Origin: Umezawaea sp039922235
Lineage (GTDB): Bacteria > Actinomycetota > Actinomycetes > Mycobacteriales > Pseudonocardiaceae
Assembly (NCBI GenBank): GCA_039922235.1
Contig: JBDSAJ010000469.1
Location: forward strand, 1 to 19,234
Length of the DNA: 19,234 nucleotides
Direction: 5' to 3'
Each line of letters starts with the position of its first letter. Within the stretch, counting starts at the first letter, position 1. The position numbers were made by a program, and so were the translations under genes. The notes under the pieces are model-generated. The model was not told where the DNA came from and did not search any database. It worked only from the letters and a program-made list of their open reading frames with translations. This document shows, piece after piece, positions 13,376 to 19,234 of the stretch.

Positions 13376-13933
13376 TCAGCCGACGGTGGAGAGCTGGTCG
13401 AACGAGTCGCGCACGGCGTCGGTGAGGAGGCGGTCCCCGGACCCGGTCGTCCACTGCTCGAACGCCACCCGGAAGACGGCGACCCCCACCTCGGCCGCGA
13501 GGCTCGCGGCGGGCTCGTCGACGCCCCGCCCGCGCAGGCCGTCCGCGAGCGCGCGCGCCCAGTCGGCGAGCTTGACCAGCTCGCGTTCCCGCAGTTCGGC
13601 GTGCGTGGTGATGATCTGCTGCCGCCGCCGCGAGTGCTCGTGGTCGTTGCCGACGAGTTCGGCCACCGCGTTCAGCGCGGCCGCCACGGCGCCGAGCGGC
13701 GCGGTCCCCGCGGGTACGGCGTCGAACGCTCCGACCAGCAACTCGCGAACGGCGTCGGTCCCGGCGAACAGGACTTCGCGCTTGTCGGCGAAGTGGCGGA
13801 AGAAGGTCCGCGAGGTGACACCCGCGCGTTCGGCGATCTCGGCGACGGTGGTCTGGTCGTAGCCGCGCTCGGCGTAGAGCTCCATCGCGGCCTGCCCCAG
13901 CCGGCCGCGCGCGCCCGGCTGCCATCGTCCCAT
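13376..13933 (-). CDS. TetR-family regulator, divergent from an SDR gene
   Basis: A 185-residue TetR protein. The HTH domain covers about residues 9-56: RLGQAAMELYAERGYDQTTV, then IAERAGVTSRTFFRHFADKREVLF. The C-terminal part is helical with Arg/His-rich and Ala-rich segments, consistent with the ligand/dimer domain. I chose the ATG at 13933 because the family normally starts 10-15 residues before the first helix; the longer frame from 13987 would begin inside the operator repeats. It lies divergent from the epimerase-like reductase with three GACATCAC-type boxes between them, so it most likely represses that gene and itself. Confidence 0.87.
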   Translation of the reverse strand: MGRWQPGARGRLGQAAMELYAERGYDQTTVAEIAERAGVTSRTFFRHFADKREVLFAGTDAVRELLVGAFDAVPAGTAPLGAVAAALNAVAELVGNDHEHSRRRQQIITTHAELRERELVKLADWARALADGLRGRGVDEPAASLAAEVGVAVFRVAFEQWTTGSGDRLLTDAVRDSFDQLSTVG

Positions 13934-13979
13934 GTCGGAAGTGTAGCGATGGGTCCGCAGCGCAGTGATGGCACAATAT

Positions 13980-14019
13980 GACATCACCGTGCTAACGTGA
14001 TGTCGTCATATGACATCAC
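13980..14019. promoter_or_regulatory. Triple TetR operator boxes
   Basis: GACATCAC occurs at 13980-13987 and 14012-14019, and its reverse complement GTGATGTC at 13997-14004. Both adjacent pairs are inverted, with spacers of 9 and 7 bp. The boxes stand between the divergent TetR and SDR genes, 38 bp before the SDR ATG. Confidence 0.75.
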
Positions 14020-14057
14020 CTTGCGGTCCGATGGGCTGCCCTTTCGTTGGAGATCCC

Positions 14058-14972
14058 ATGCGCGTGTTCGTCACCGGTGCGTCCGGTTGGATCGGGTCGG
14101 CGGTCGTGTCGGAACTGCTCGCCGCCGGGCACGAGGTCGTCGGCCTGGCCCGTTCCGACGCCTCCGCGGACGCGATCACCGCCCTCGGCGCCCAGGTCCA
14201 CCGCGGCTCGCTCGACGACGTCGAGTCGTTGCGCTCCGGGGCCGCGAAGGCCGAGGGCGTCGTCCACCTCGGCTACCACCACGACTTCTCCCAGATGGAA
14301 CTGGCCGCGCAGATCGACAAGGACGCCATCGAGGCGTTCGGCGAGGTGCTCGCCAGGACCGGCGGTCCACTCGTCATCGCCTCGGGGGTGATCGGGCTCG
14401 GCGACGGGGAACTCGCGACCGAGCGGGACATCCCGGACCCCTCCCTGCACCCGCGAGTCGCGAACGCGCAGTTGACGCTGTCGCTCGCCGACCGGGGCGT
14501 GCGGTCCGGCGTCGTGCGGTTCGCCCCGACGGTCCACGGCCCCGGTGACCACGGCTTCGTGGCGACGCTCGTCGAACTGGCGCAGCGCACCGGCTTCGCC
14601 GGTTACATCGAGGACGGCGCGAACCGCTGGCCGGCGGTCCACCGCCTCGACGCCGCGGTGCTCGTCCGGCTCGCGGTCGAGTCGGCTCCCGCGGGGTCCG
14701 TGTTGCACGCCATCGACGAAGAGGGCATTCCGACGCGCGAGATCGCCGAGGCCATCGGCCGGTCGGTCGGTGTTCCTGCCCGGTCGGTGCCCGCCGACCA
14801 GGCAGGCGAGCACTTCGGGTGGCTCAGCAGGTTCTTCGGCATCGACTCCGTCGTGTCGAGCGCACACACCCGTGAGCTGCTCGGGTGGAAGCCGGTCCAG
14901 CCCGGCCTGCTCACCGTCATCGACGCCGGGGGTTACGGCAGCGTGGTCCCGCAGTCGACCGCCGGTGGCTGA
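14058..14972 (+). CDS. SDR/NAD-dependent epimerase-like reductase
   Basis: A 304-residue extended/atypical SDR. The N-terminal Rossmann motif VTGASGWIGS (residues 5-14, GxxGxxG) binds NAD(P), and a strand LARSDASADAITALGAQV follows. Later family segments are VVRFAPTVHGPGDHGF, NRWPAVHRLDAAVLVRLAVE and the C-terminal helix. The classical Tyr-x3-Lys catalytic pair is not at its usual place, as in many members of this subgroup annotated as NAD-dependent epimerase/dehydratase, so the chemistry is unknown. GGAG lies five bases before the ATG at 14058. It is controlled from the triple TetR boxes. The last 40 bp overlap the convergent htdX gene. Confidence 0.85.
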   Translation: MRVFVTGASGWIGSAVVSELLAAGHEVVGLARSDASADAITALGAQVHRGSLDDVESLRSGAAKAEGVVHLGYHHDFSQMELAAQIDKDAIEAFGEVLARTGGPLVIASGVIGLGDGELATERDIPDPSLHPRVANAQLTLSLADRGVRSGVVRFAPTVHGPGDHGFVATLVELAQRTGFAGYIEDGANRWPAVHRLDAAVLVRLAVESAPAGSVLHAIDEEGIPTREIAEAIGRSVGVPARSVPADQAGEHFGWLSRFFGIDSVVSSAHTRELLGWKPVQPGLLTVIDAGGYGSVVPQSTAGG

Positions 14973-15763
14973 TACCGCGTGAGCGCGCCCTTGAGGTGCG
15001 GCTTTCCCGATTTCGGGTGGTGCAGGGCGAAGTGCTCGCCGTCCGTGGAGAAGTTCACCGCCGCGGGCAGCAGGACGGGCGCCTTGAACTGGACGTCGAC
15101 GGTGTACGCGTCCGGCAACCGCCCCTCGAACGCCGCCAGGCACCTCGCCTTCGTCCACATGCCGTGCGCGATGGCGCGGGGGAAGCCGAAAGCCTTGGCG
15201 GCCAACGGGTGCAGGTGGATCGGGTTGCGGTCGCCGGACACCTTCGCGTAGCGCCTGCCGATGTCGCCGGGCACCCGCCACGCCGCCGTCGACGGCGGGG
15301 GCTCGGCGGGTGTGCCGGAGCCCGCTCCACCGTCGCGCTTGAGGTAGGTCGAGGTGTCCGTCCACACGGTCTCGCCGCTGACGGCCGCTGTCGTGACGAC
15401 GTCGAACTGCTTCCCGCGTTCGTGCGGCCGCAGGTTCTCGATGCGGACGTGCAGGGACAGCGGTTCGGCGGCCGTCAGCGGCCGGGACTGGGTGATGCGG
15501 TTGCCGATGTGCACGAGACCCGGCAGCGCGAACGGGAACGCGCGCTCGGTCATCAGCTCCAGTTGCAGCGGGAAGCCGAGCACGTGCGGGTAGGTGATCG
15601 GCACGGTCCCGCCGACCCGGAAGCCGCACACCTCGTTGTAGGAAGCGAGGTGCGCCTGGTCGATCACGACGTCGGTGGACCGGGTGGACGACGGCAGTTC
15701 GTCGCCGCCGTGCAGGAACCCGGTCAGCCCGGCCTTGGCGTAGAGGAGCCCGAGGTTCGCCAT
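14933..15763 (-). CDS. htdX: MaoC-like 3-hydroxyacyl-thioester dehydratase (HtdX-like)
   Basis: A 276-residue double-hotdog dehydratase. The C-terminal hotdog has the hydratase signature GDRNPIHLHPLAAKAFGFPR followed by AIAHGMW, with Asp178 and His183 as the expected catalytic pair. The N-terminal hotdog (about 1-140) is degenerate. It would interconvert (3R)-hydroxyacyl- and 2-enoyl-thioesters. The start ATG overlaps the fabG4 stop (ATGA), so the two enzymes are co-translated. Gene order htdX-fabG4 divergent from a thiolase is the same as Rv0241c-Rv0242c-Rv0243. Its 3' end overlaps the convergent SDR gene by 40 bp. The much longer open frames that run through it are GC shadows. Confidence 0.85.
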   Translation of the reverse strand: MANLGLLYAKAGLTGFLHGGDELPSSTRSTDVVIDQAHLASYNEVCGFRVGGTVPITYPHVLGFPLQLELMTERAFPFALPGLVHIGNRITQSRPLTAAEPLSLHVRIENLRPHERGKQFDVVTTAAVSGETVWTDTSTYLKRDGGAGSGTPAEPPPSTAAWRVPGDIGRRYAKVSGDRNPIHLHPLAAKAFGFPRAIAHGMWTKARCLAAFEGRLPDAYTVDVQFKAPVLLPAAVNFSTDGEHFALHHPKSGKPHLKGALTRYQPPAVDCGTTLP

Positions 15764-17061
15764 CACGCCCCCAGCAGCATCTGCCCGCATACGCGGACCA
15801 CGTTGCCGTTGACCCCGGTCGACGCCGGGTGGGCGTACCACGCGATGGCTTCGGCGACATCCACCGGAAGTCCGCCCTGCGACAGGCTGTTCAGCCGCCT
15901 GCCGACCTCGCGCGTCATCAGCGGCACGCCCGCCGTCATCCTGGTCTCGATGAACCCGGGTGCGACGGCGTTGATGGTGCTGCCCCGGCTCGCGAGTTCG
16001 CCGGTCAGCGCCTCGACCACGCCGATCACGCCGGCCTTCGATGTGGCGTAGTTCGTCTGGCCGAGGTTGCCCGCGATGCCCGCGATCGACGAGACGCCGA
16101 TGATCCTCCCGTTGCCGCGCAAGGTGTCTGTCCGCAGCAGCGCCTCGTTGATCCGCTCCTGGCTCGTCAGGTTGACCGCGATCACGGCGTCCCACTGGCC
16201 GGGTTCCATGCGCCCCAAAGTCTTGTCCCGCAGGACACCGGCGTTGTGCACGACGACGTCAACGCCGCCGTGCCGCTGCGCGAGGTGGTCGACCAGCCTG
16301 GCGGGGGCGTCGGCGGCGGTGATGTCCAGCTGCAGCGAGGAACCGCCGACCCGGTTGGCCACCTCGGACAGGTCGGCGCCCTGCGCGGGCACGTCCAGGC
16401 ACACGACGTGCGCGCCGTCGCGGCCGAGCACCTCGGCGATCGACGCGCCGATACCGCGGGACGCGCCGGTCACGAGCGCGACCTTGCCCTCCAGCGGGCG
16501 GTCCCAGTTCGCGGGTTCCTCGACGGCCGCCTGGCCGATGCGGATGACCTGGCCGGACACGTACGCGGACTTGCCGGACAGCAGGAACCGCAGCGTCGAC
16601 TCGATGCCGTTCTCGGCGCCCTCGGCCACGTGGACCAGTTGTGCCGTGCCGCCGCGCTTCAACTCCTTGCCGACGGACCGGGTGAAGCCCTCCAGCGCGC
16701 GCTGCGCGATCCCGTTCCCGCCGCCCAGCACGAGGACGCGCCCGGACGGGCCGAGTGAGCGGATCACCGGGTGGAAGAACGCGTAGACCTCGCGAAGGCG
16801 GTCCGTGTCGTCGATGTCGGTCGCGTCGAACACCAGTGCCGCGTACCTCTGATCGGCCACGGCGTCCCGGTGGACGTCGACCGACTTCAGGACCGCGGCG
16901 ACCGGTTCGACCAGGCGTCCGGTGCCGCCGAGCAGCACCGGCCCGTTCACCAGCGGCTGTCCCGGTGAGAACCTGCGCAGTGGGTACGGGTCGGGCAGGC
17001 CGAGCTTGCCGACCACGAAACGTCCGACGCCGGACTTGGCGAACCGCTGGTACCGATCCAT
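15763..17061 (-). CDS. fabG4: High-molecular-weight 3-oxoacyl-thioester reductase (FabG4-like)
   Basis: A 432-residue two-domain reductase. Residues 1-185 are a Rossmann-like N-terminal domain without a clean dinucleotide motif, as in mycobacterial FabG4. Residues 190-432 are a classical SDR: TGASRGIG (198-205), NAG (273-275), Asn297, Ser325 and Tyr338-x3-Lys342, all catalytic residues present. It reduces 3-oxoacyl thioesters and acts next to the HtdX dehydratase and the divergent thiolase, giving three of the four steps of acyl elongation or degradation. The ATG at 17061 has GGGAG at seven bases; the open frame continues about 1 kb further upstream, but only as antisense of the thiolase. The promoter contains the paired CTACT operator, whose right box overlaps the divergent gene's leader. 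Confidence 0.9.
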   Translation of the reverse strand: MDRYQRFAKSGVGRFVVGKLGLPDPYPLRRFSPGQPLVNGPVLLGGTGRLVEPVAAVLKSVDVHRDAVADQRYAALVFDATDIDDTDRLREVYAFFHPVIRSLGPSGRVLVLGGGNGIAQRALEGFTRSVGKELKRGGTAQLVHVAEGAENGIESTLRFLLSGKSAYVSGQVIRIGQAAVEEPANWDRPLEGKVALVTGASRGIGASIAEVLGRDGAHVVCLDVPAQGADLSEVANRVGGSSLQLDITAADAPARLVDHLAQRHGGVDVVVHNAGVLRDKTLGRMEPGQWDAVIAVNLTSQERINEALLRTDTLRGNGRIIGVSSIAGIAGNLGQTNYATSKAGVIGVVEALTGELASRGSTINAVAPGFIETRMTAGVPLMTREVGRRLNSLSQGGLPVDVAEAIAWYAHPASTGVNGNVVRVCGQMLLGA

Positions 17062-17071
17062 TTCACACTCC

Positions 17072-17105
17072 CTACTCACTGGTAAGCCTACTGATCGGTA
17101 GGTAG
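17072..17105. promoter_or_regulatory. Paired TetR-type operator, fabG4/thiolase divergent promoter
   Basis: Two boxes, CTACTCACTGGTA (17072-17084) and CTACTGATCGGTAGG (17088-17102), have CTACT elements 16 bp apart, as at 12626-12661. The second box forms a near-perfect 16-bp palindrome CCTACTGATCGGTAGG (17087-17102) and matches the first box of the other promoter at 13 of 16 bases. The pair occupies the whole gap between the two starts, so binding should block both genes. Confidence 0.75.
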
Positions 17106-17106
17106 A

Positions 17107-18393
17107 ATGGCCAGCATGGCTGACATCAAGCGCGTAGCGATCCTGGGTGGCAACCGAATCCCCTTCGCGCGGTCGAACGGGCCCTACGCCACGGCGTCGA
17201 ACCAGGCCATGCTGACCGCCACCCTGGATGGCCTGGTCAGCCGCTTCGGCCTGCAGGGTGAACGGCTCGGCGAGGTCGTGGCGGGCGCGGTCCTCAAGCA
17301 CAGCAGGGACTTCAACCTCGTCCGCGAGTGCGTGCTGGGCAGCAGGCTCTCCCCCGAGACCCCCGCGCACGACCTCCAGCAGGCGTGCGGCACCGGCCTG
17401 CAGGCCGTGATCGCGGTCGCCAACAAGATCGCGCTGGGGCAGATCGACTCCGGTATCGCCGGGGGAGTCGACACCACCAGCGACGCGCCGATCGGGGTCA
17501 GCGAAGGCCTGCGGGCGGTGTTGCTGGAGTTCAACCGGACTCGCTCCACCGCTGGTCGGCTGAAGCTGCTGGCGAAGCTGCGTCCCGGACACCTGGTGCC
17601 GGAACTGCCGCGCAACGGGGAACCGCGCACCGGGCTGTCGATGGGGGAGCACGCGGCCGTCAGCGCGAAGCTGTGGGACATCGGCCGGGAGGAGCAGGAC
17701 GAGATCGCCGCCGCCAGCCACCGCAACCTCGCCGCCGCCTATGACCGCGGGTTCTTCGACGACCTGGTCACGCCGTTCCTCGGTGTCGTCCGCGATCAGA
17801 ACCTGCGGCCGGACTCCAGCGTGGGGAAGCTGGCCAAGTTGAAGCCGGTGTTCGGTCGTGGGGACGGCGCGACGATGACCGCGGGCAACTCGACGCCGTT
17901 GACGGATGGCGCTTCGGCCGTGCTGCTGTCCAGCGAGGAGTGGGCCGCCGCGCGGAACCTGCCCGTGCTGGCGTACCTGACGTTCACCGAGACCGCGGCC
18001 GTCGACTACGTGCACGGGGCGGAGGGGTTGCTGATGGCGCCCGCCTACGCCGTGCCGCGGATGCTCGGCCGTGCCGGTCTGTCGTTGCCGGACTTCGACT
18101 TCTACGAGATCCACGAGGCGTTCGCGTCACAGGTGCTCACGACGCTCGCGGCTTGGGAGGACCCGGAGTTCTGCAAGGTCAAGCTGGGTCTTGACGCTCC
18201 GCTCGGCTCCATCGACCGGGGCAAGCTCAACGTCAACGGGTCTTCGCTGGCCGCTGGGCACCCGTTCGCGGCCACCGGTGGGCGGATCGTCGCGACCCTG
18301 GCGAAGCTGCTGGCCGAGCGTGGGTCCGGGCGCGGGTTGATCTCGATCTGCGCGGCGGGTGGGCAGGGCGTGACGGCGATCCTGGAGCGCTGA
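17107..18393 (+). CDS. fadA2: Thiolase, acetyl-CoA acyltransferase (FadA2/FadI-like)
   Basis: A 428-residue thiolase. The nucleophilic cysteine is Cys94 in QQACGTGLQA, the HEAFA motif is at 336-340 (the His version seen in FadI-type long-chain enzymes, where many thiolases have Asn), the general base is His385 in AAGHPFAATGGR, and the second cysteine is Cys415 in ICAAGGQG. All catalytic parts are present. It cleaves or forms 3-oxoacyl-CoA and matches Rv0243 by context, divergent from fabG4-htdX. Two starts are possible: ATG at 17107 or ATG at 17116. The second gives the usual family start but neither has a strong ribosome site, and the operator ends two bases before the first, so the mRNA may be leaderless. 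Confidence 0.92.
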   Translation: MASMADIKRVAILGGNRIPFARSNGPYATASNQAMLTATLDGLVSRFGLQGERLGEVVAGAVLKHSRDFNLVRECVLGSRLSPETPAHDLQQACGTGLQAVIAVANKIALGQIDSGIAGGVDTTSDAPIGVSEGLRAVLLEFNRTRSTAGRLKLLAKLRPGHLVPELPRNGEPRTGLSMGEHAAVSAKLWDIGREEQDEIAAASHRNLAAAYDRGFFDDLVTPFLGVVRDQNLRPDSSVGKLAKLKPVFGRGDGATMTAGNSTPLTDGASAVLLSSEEWAAARNLPVLAYLTFTETAAVDYVHGAEGLLMAPAYAVPRMLGRAGLSLPDFDFYEIHEAFASQVLTTLAAWEDPEFCKVKLGLDAPLGSIDRGKLNVNGSSLAAGHPFAATGGRIVATLAKLLAERGSGRGLISICAAGGQGVTAILER

Positions 18394-18403
18394 CGTCACC
18401 CGA

Positions 18404-18419
18404 TCGAACAGGTGTTCGA
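18404..18419. promoter_or_regulatory. Perfect SOS-box match (LexA site), misplaced
   Basis: TCGAAC-AGGT-GTTCGA fits the actinobacterial/Gram-positive LexA consensus CGAACRNRYGTTCG at every position. It lies between two convergent gene ends rather than upstream of a gene. It could equally act as a small hairpin (6-bp stem, 4-nt loop) in a terminator. Confidence 0.45.
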
Positions 18420-18420
18420 G

Positions 18421-18452
18421 TTGTCCACAGCTGTGGATGGACCTGTGGACGG
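18421..18452. other. Three DnaA-box-like sequences / convergent terminator hairpin
   Basis: TTGTCCACA (18421-18429) is a perfect DnaA box for high-GC actinobacteria. TGTGGATGG (18432-18440) and TGTGGACGG (18444-18452) are close matches on the other strand. The same bases can fold as GTCCACAG (18423-18430) with CTGTGGAC (18443-18450), or as the palindrome TCCACAGCTGTGGA (18424-18437). The place between convergent genes favours a terminator, but the sequence resemblance to DnaA boxes is real. Confidence 0.45.
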
Positions 18453-18453
18453 G

Positions 18454-19113
18454 CTAGTCGAGCAGTGACCAGGCGGCGGTGCAGCGCACGGTGATCGTGA
18501 TCTGCTGCGGCTCCAGGCCCAGTTGGTCGATCTGCACGGGCACGCCGGGGCTGCCGCCGTAGCCCGCGAAGGACTTCGCCGACATGGCTGTGTCCGCCTG
18601 CCACAGGTCGCCGTCGCCGTCGGACAGCCGCAGCAGCGGGCCGAGCCTGCGGCCCAGTGCCTCGGCGTAGCCCTGAGCGCGGAGCCTGGCGTCGGCCACG
18701 GCTTCCTGCTGGGCGTCGTAGATGGCGTCCTTGGTGTCGACGACGTCCCACGACGGGCCGTTCAGCCAGGTGGGTTCGGCTTGGACGAGTGCGGACAGCA
18801 GCGCGTCCAACTCGTTCAGGTCGGTCACCCGCAGCACGTACCGCTGGCTCGCCCGGCTGCCCGCGCGCGTGTTGCCGTCCCAGTTGTCGTGCACGGACAA
18901 CTGCCTGGACCGCACCTCGACACCCGGTCGGTCCAGCAGCGGCTCGACCGCCGAAACTCGGCTGGTCAGCGCCTCGACCGCCTCGTTGCGCTGCTCGCCA
19001 GCCGTCTCGAAGCTCACGTCCACCTGTGCGCGGTCGGCGGTTCGCTCGACCGTGCCCGTCCCCTTCGTCAACACCTCGGCCACGTCGTCCAGCCAACTCC
19101 GCGGACGGATCAT
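18454..19113 (-). CDS. SIMPL (DUF541) domain protein
   Basis: A 219-residue protein with the SIMPL/DUF541 pattern: an opening strand VLTKGTGTVERTADRAQVDV, a strand RYVLRVTDLNELDALLSALV, the helix DAQQEAVADARLRAQGYAEA followed by LGRRLGPLLRLSDG, and a final strand QQITITVRCTAAWSLLD. Members often sit in the cell envelope or bind signalling proteins, but this one has no signal peptide, so a cytosolic role is likely. Start choice is uncertain: ATG at 19113 is listed, while TTG codons at 19119 and 19122 are closer to the AAGG (19126-19129) ribosome-like site. It is single and converges on the thiolase. The function of the family is unknown in detail. Confidence 0.82.
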   Translation of the reverse strand: MIRPRSWLDDVAEVLTKGTGTVERTADRAQVDVSFETAGEQRNEAVEALTSRVSAVEPLLDRPGVEVRSRQLSVHDNWDGNTRAGSRASQRYVLRVTDLNELDALLSALVQAEPTWLNGPSWDVVDTKDAIYDAQQEAVADARLRAQGYAEALGRRLGPLLRLSDGDGDLWQADTAMSAKSFAGYGGSPGVPVQIDQLGLEPQQITITVRCTAAWSLLD

Positions 19114-19126
19114 GCGCAACAATTGC

Positions 19127-19148
19127 CTTGTCTAGCTTTTCTGCTAGA
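19127..19148. promoter_or_regulatory. Inverted repeat sharing the AICE operator box
   Basis: TCTAGC (19131-19136) and GCTAGA (19143-19148) are inverted around 6 bp, and CTTGTCTAGC (19127-19136) is identical over ten bases to the two boxes in the GntR-pra intergenic region. It lies just upstream of the SIMPL gene start. It may bind a GntR-type protein; the rest of 19149-19234 shows no gene or clear motif. Confidence 0.35.
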
Positions 19149-19234
19149 GAGCCGTAGAAAGAGGCACACGGTCAAGAAGTCTCGATGAATATCGGCTGAT
19201 CCCTAGACGCGGCGATAGCGTTTGGGAGTGGACC

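Noticed and set aside
13149..13976. 275-codon - strand frame overlapping both TetR genes
   Set aside because: Arg/Ala-rich shadow of the second TetR gene, which has an intact HTH in a different frame.
14016..15860. 614-codon - strand open frame through the htdX and SDR region
   Set aside because: It is a shadow frame. The MaoC signature is in another frame, and the translation is Arg/Pro/Ala-rich filler.
17062..18114. 350-codon upstream extension of fabG4
   Set aside because: This part is antisense to the thiolase. The ATG at 17061 has a good ribosome site and gives the normal FabG4 length.
18421..18452. Chromosomal replication origin (oriC)
   Set aside because: There are only three DnaA-like boxes, no AT-rich unwinding stretch and no dnaA/dnaN neighbours.
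1..19234. CRISPR arrays, insertion sequences, rRNA
   Set aside because: No regularly spaced repeats, no transposase motifs with terminal repeats and no rRNA-like sequence were seen on either strand.

Overview
The window is high-GC actinobacterial chromosome. Codon use is strongly G/C-ending, ribosome sites are GGAGG-like, and start/stop overlaps are frequent. It is interrupted by what looks like one nearly complete actinomycete integrative and conjugative element (AICE, pSAM2-like). The gene families and the AICE style suggest the order Pseudonocardiales, which is an inference; no 16S or tRNA gene is present to anchor taxonomy.

Left edge (1-279): the last codons of a possible + strand gene, a strong GC hairpin (56-78), then a visible drop in GC. 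Cargo (280-2812): a tight three-gene + strand cluster of low GC (a TIGR04255-family protein and two small proteins I cannot name), converging on a HAD-family phosphatase. The phosphatase is translationally coupled to a GntR-type regulator (2809-3651), both on the - strand.

AICE core (3652-10714): a divergent promoter region carrying repeated TTGTCTAGCC-type boxes, followed by one long + strand gene series. The order is Pra-like activator, two small proteins of unknown role, an XRE-type HTH protein, two small Cys-rich proteins separated by hairpin-rich leaders, an FtsK/TraB-type DNA translocase, a RepSA-like rolling-circle initiator, excisionase and tyrosine integrase. This fits the pSAM2 logic: a GntR repressor (KorSA-like) holds down pra, Pra switches on replication, excision and integration, and one hexameric translocase moves double-stranded DNA between mycelia. 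No spread (spd) or NUDIX genes are recognisable. No tRNA gene lies next to the integrase. The integrase stop is 21 bp from the stop codon of a convergent acyl-CoA dehydrogenase gene, so the attachment site may be at that gene's 3' end.

Right side (10736-19122): chromosomal lipid metabolism. An acyl-CoA dehydrogenase and an SCP2-domain protein form one - strand operon, divergent from a TetR regulator. A second TetR gene is divergent from an SDR/epimerase-like reductase. Then comes a fabG4-htdX - strand operon divergent from a fadA2/fadI-type thiolase, the same arrangement as Rv0241c-Rv0242c-Rv0243 of Mycobacterium tuberculosis. The SCP2/TetR and fabG4/thiolase promoters carry near-identical paired CTACT boxes at the same 16-bp spacing, which points to one TetR regulon for both operons. 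The window ends with a SIMPL (DUF541) domain gene and about 110 bp without a recognisable gene. The short thiolase-SIMPL convergent gap holds a perfect actinobacterial SOS-box match and three DnaA-box-like sequences.
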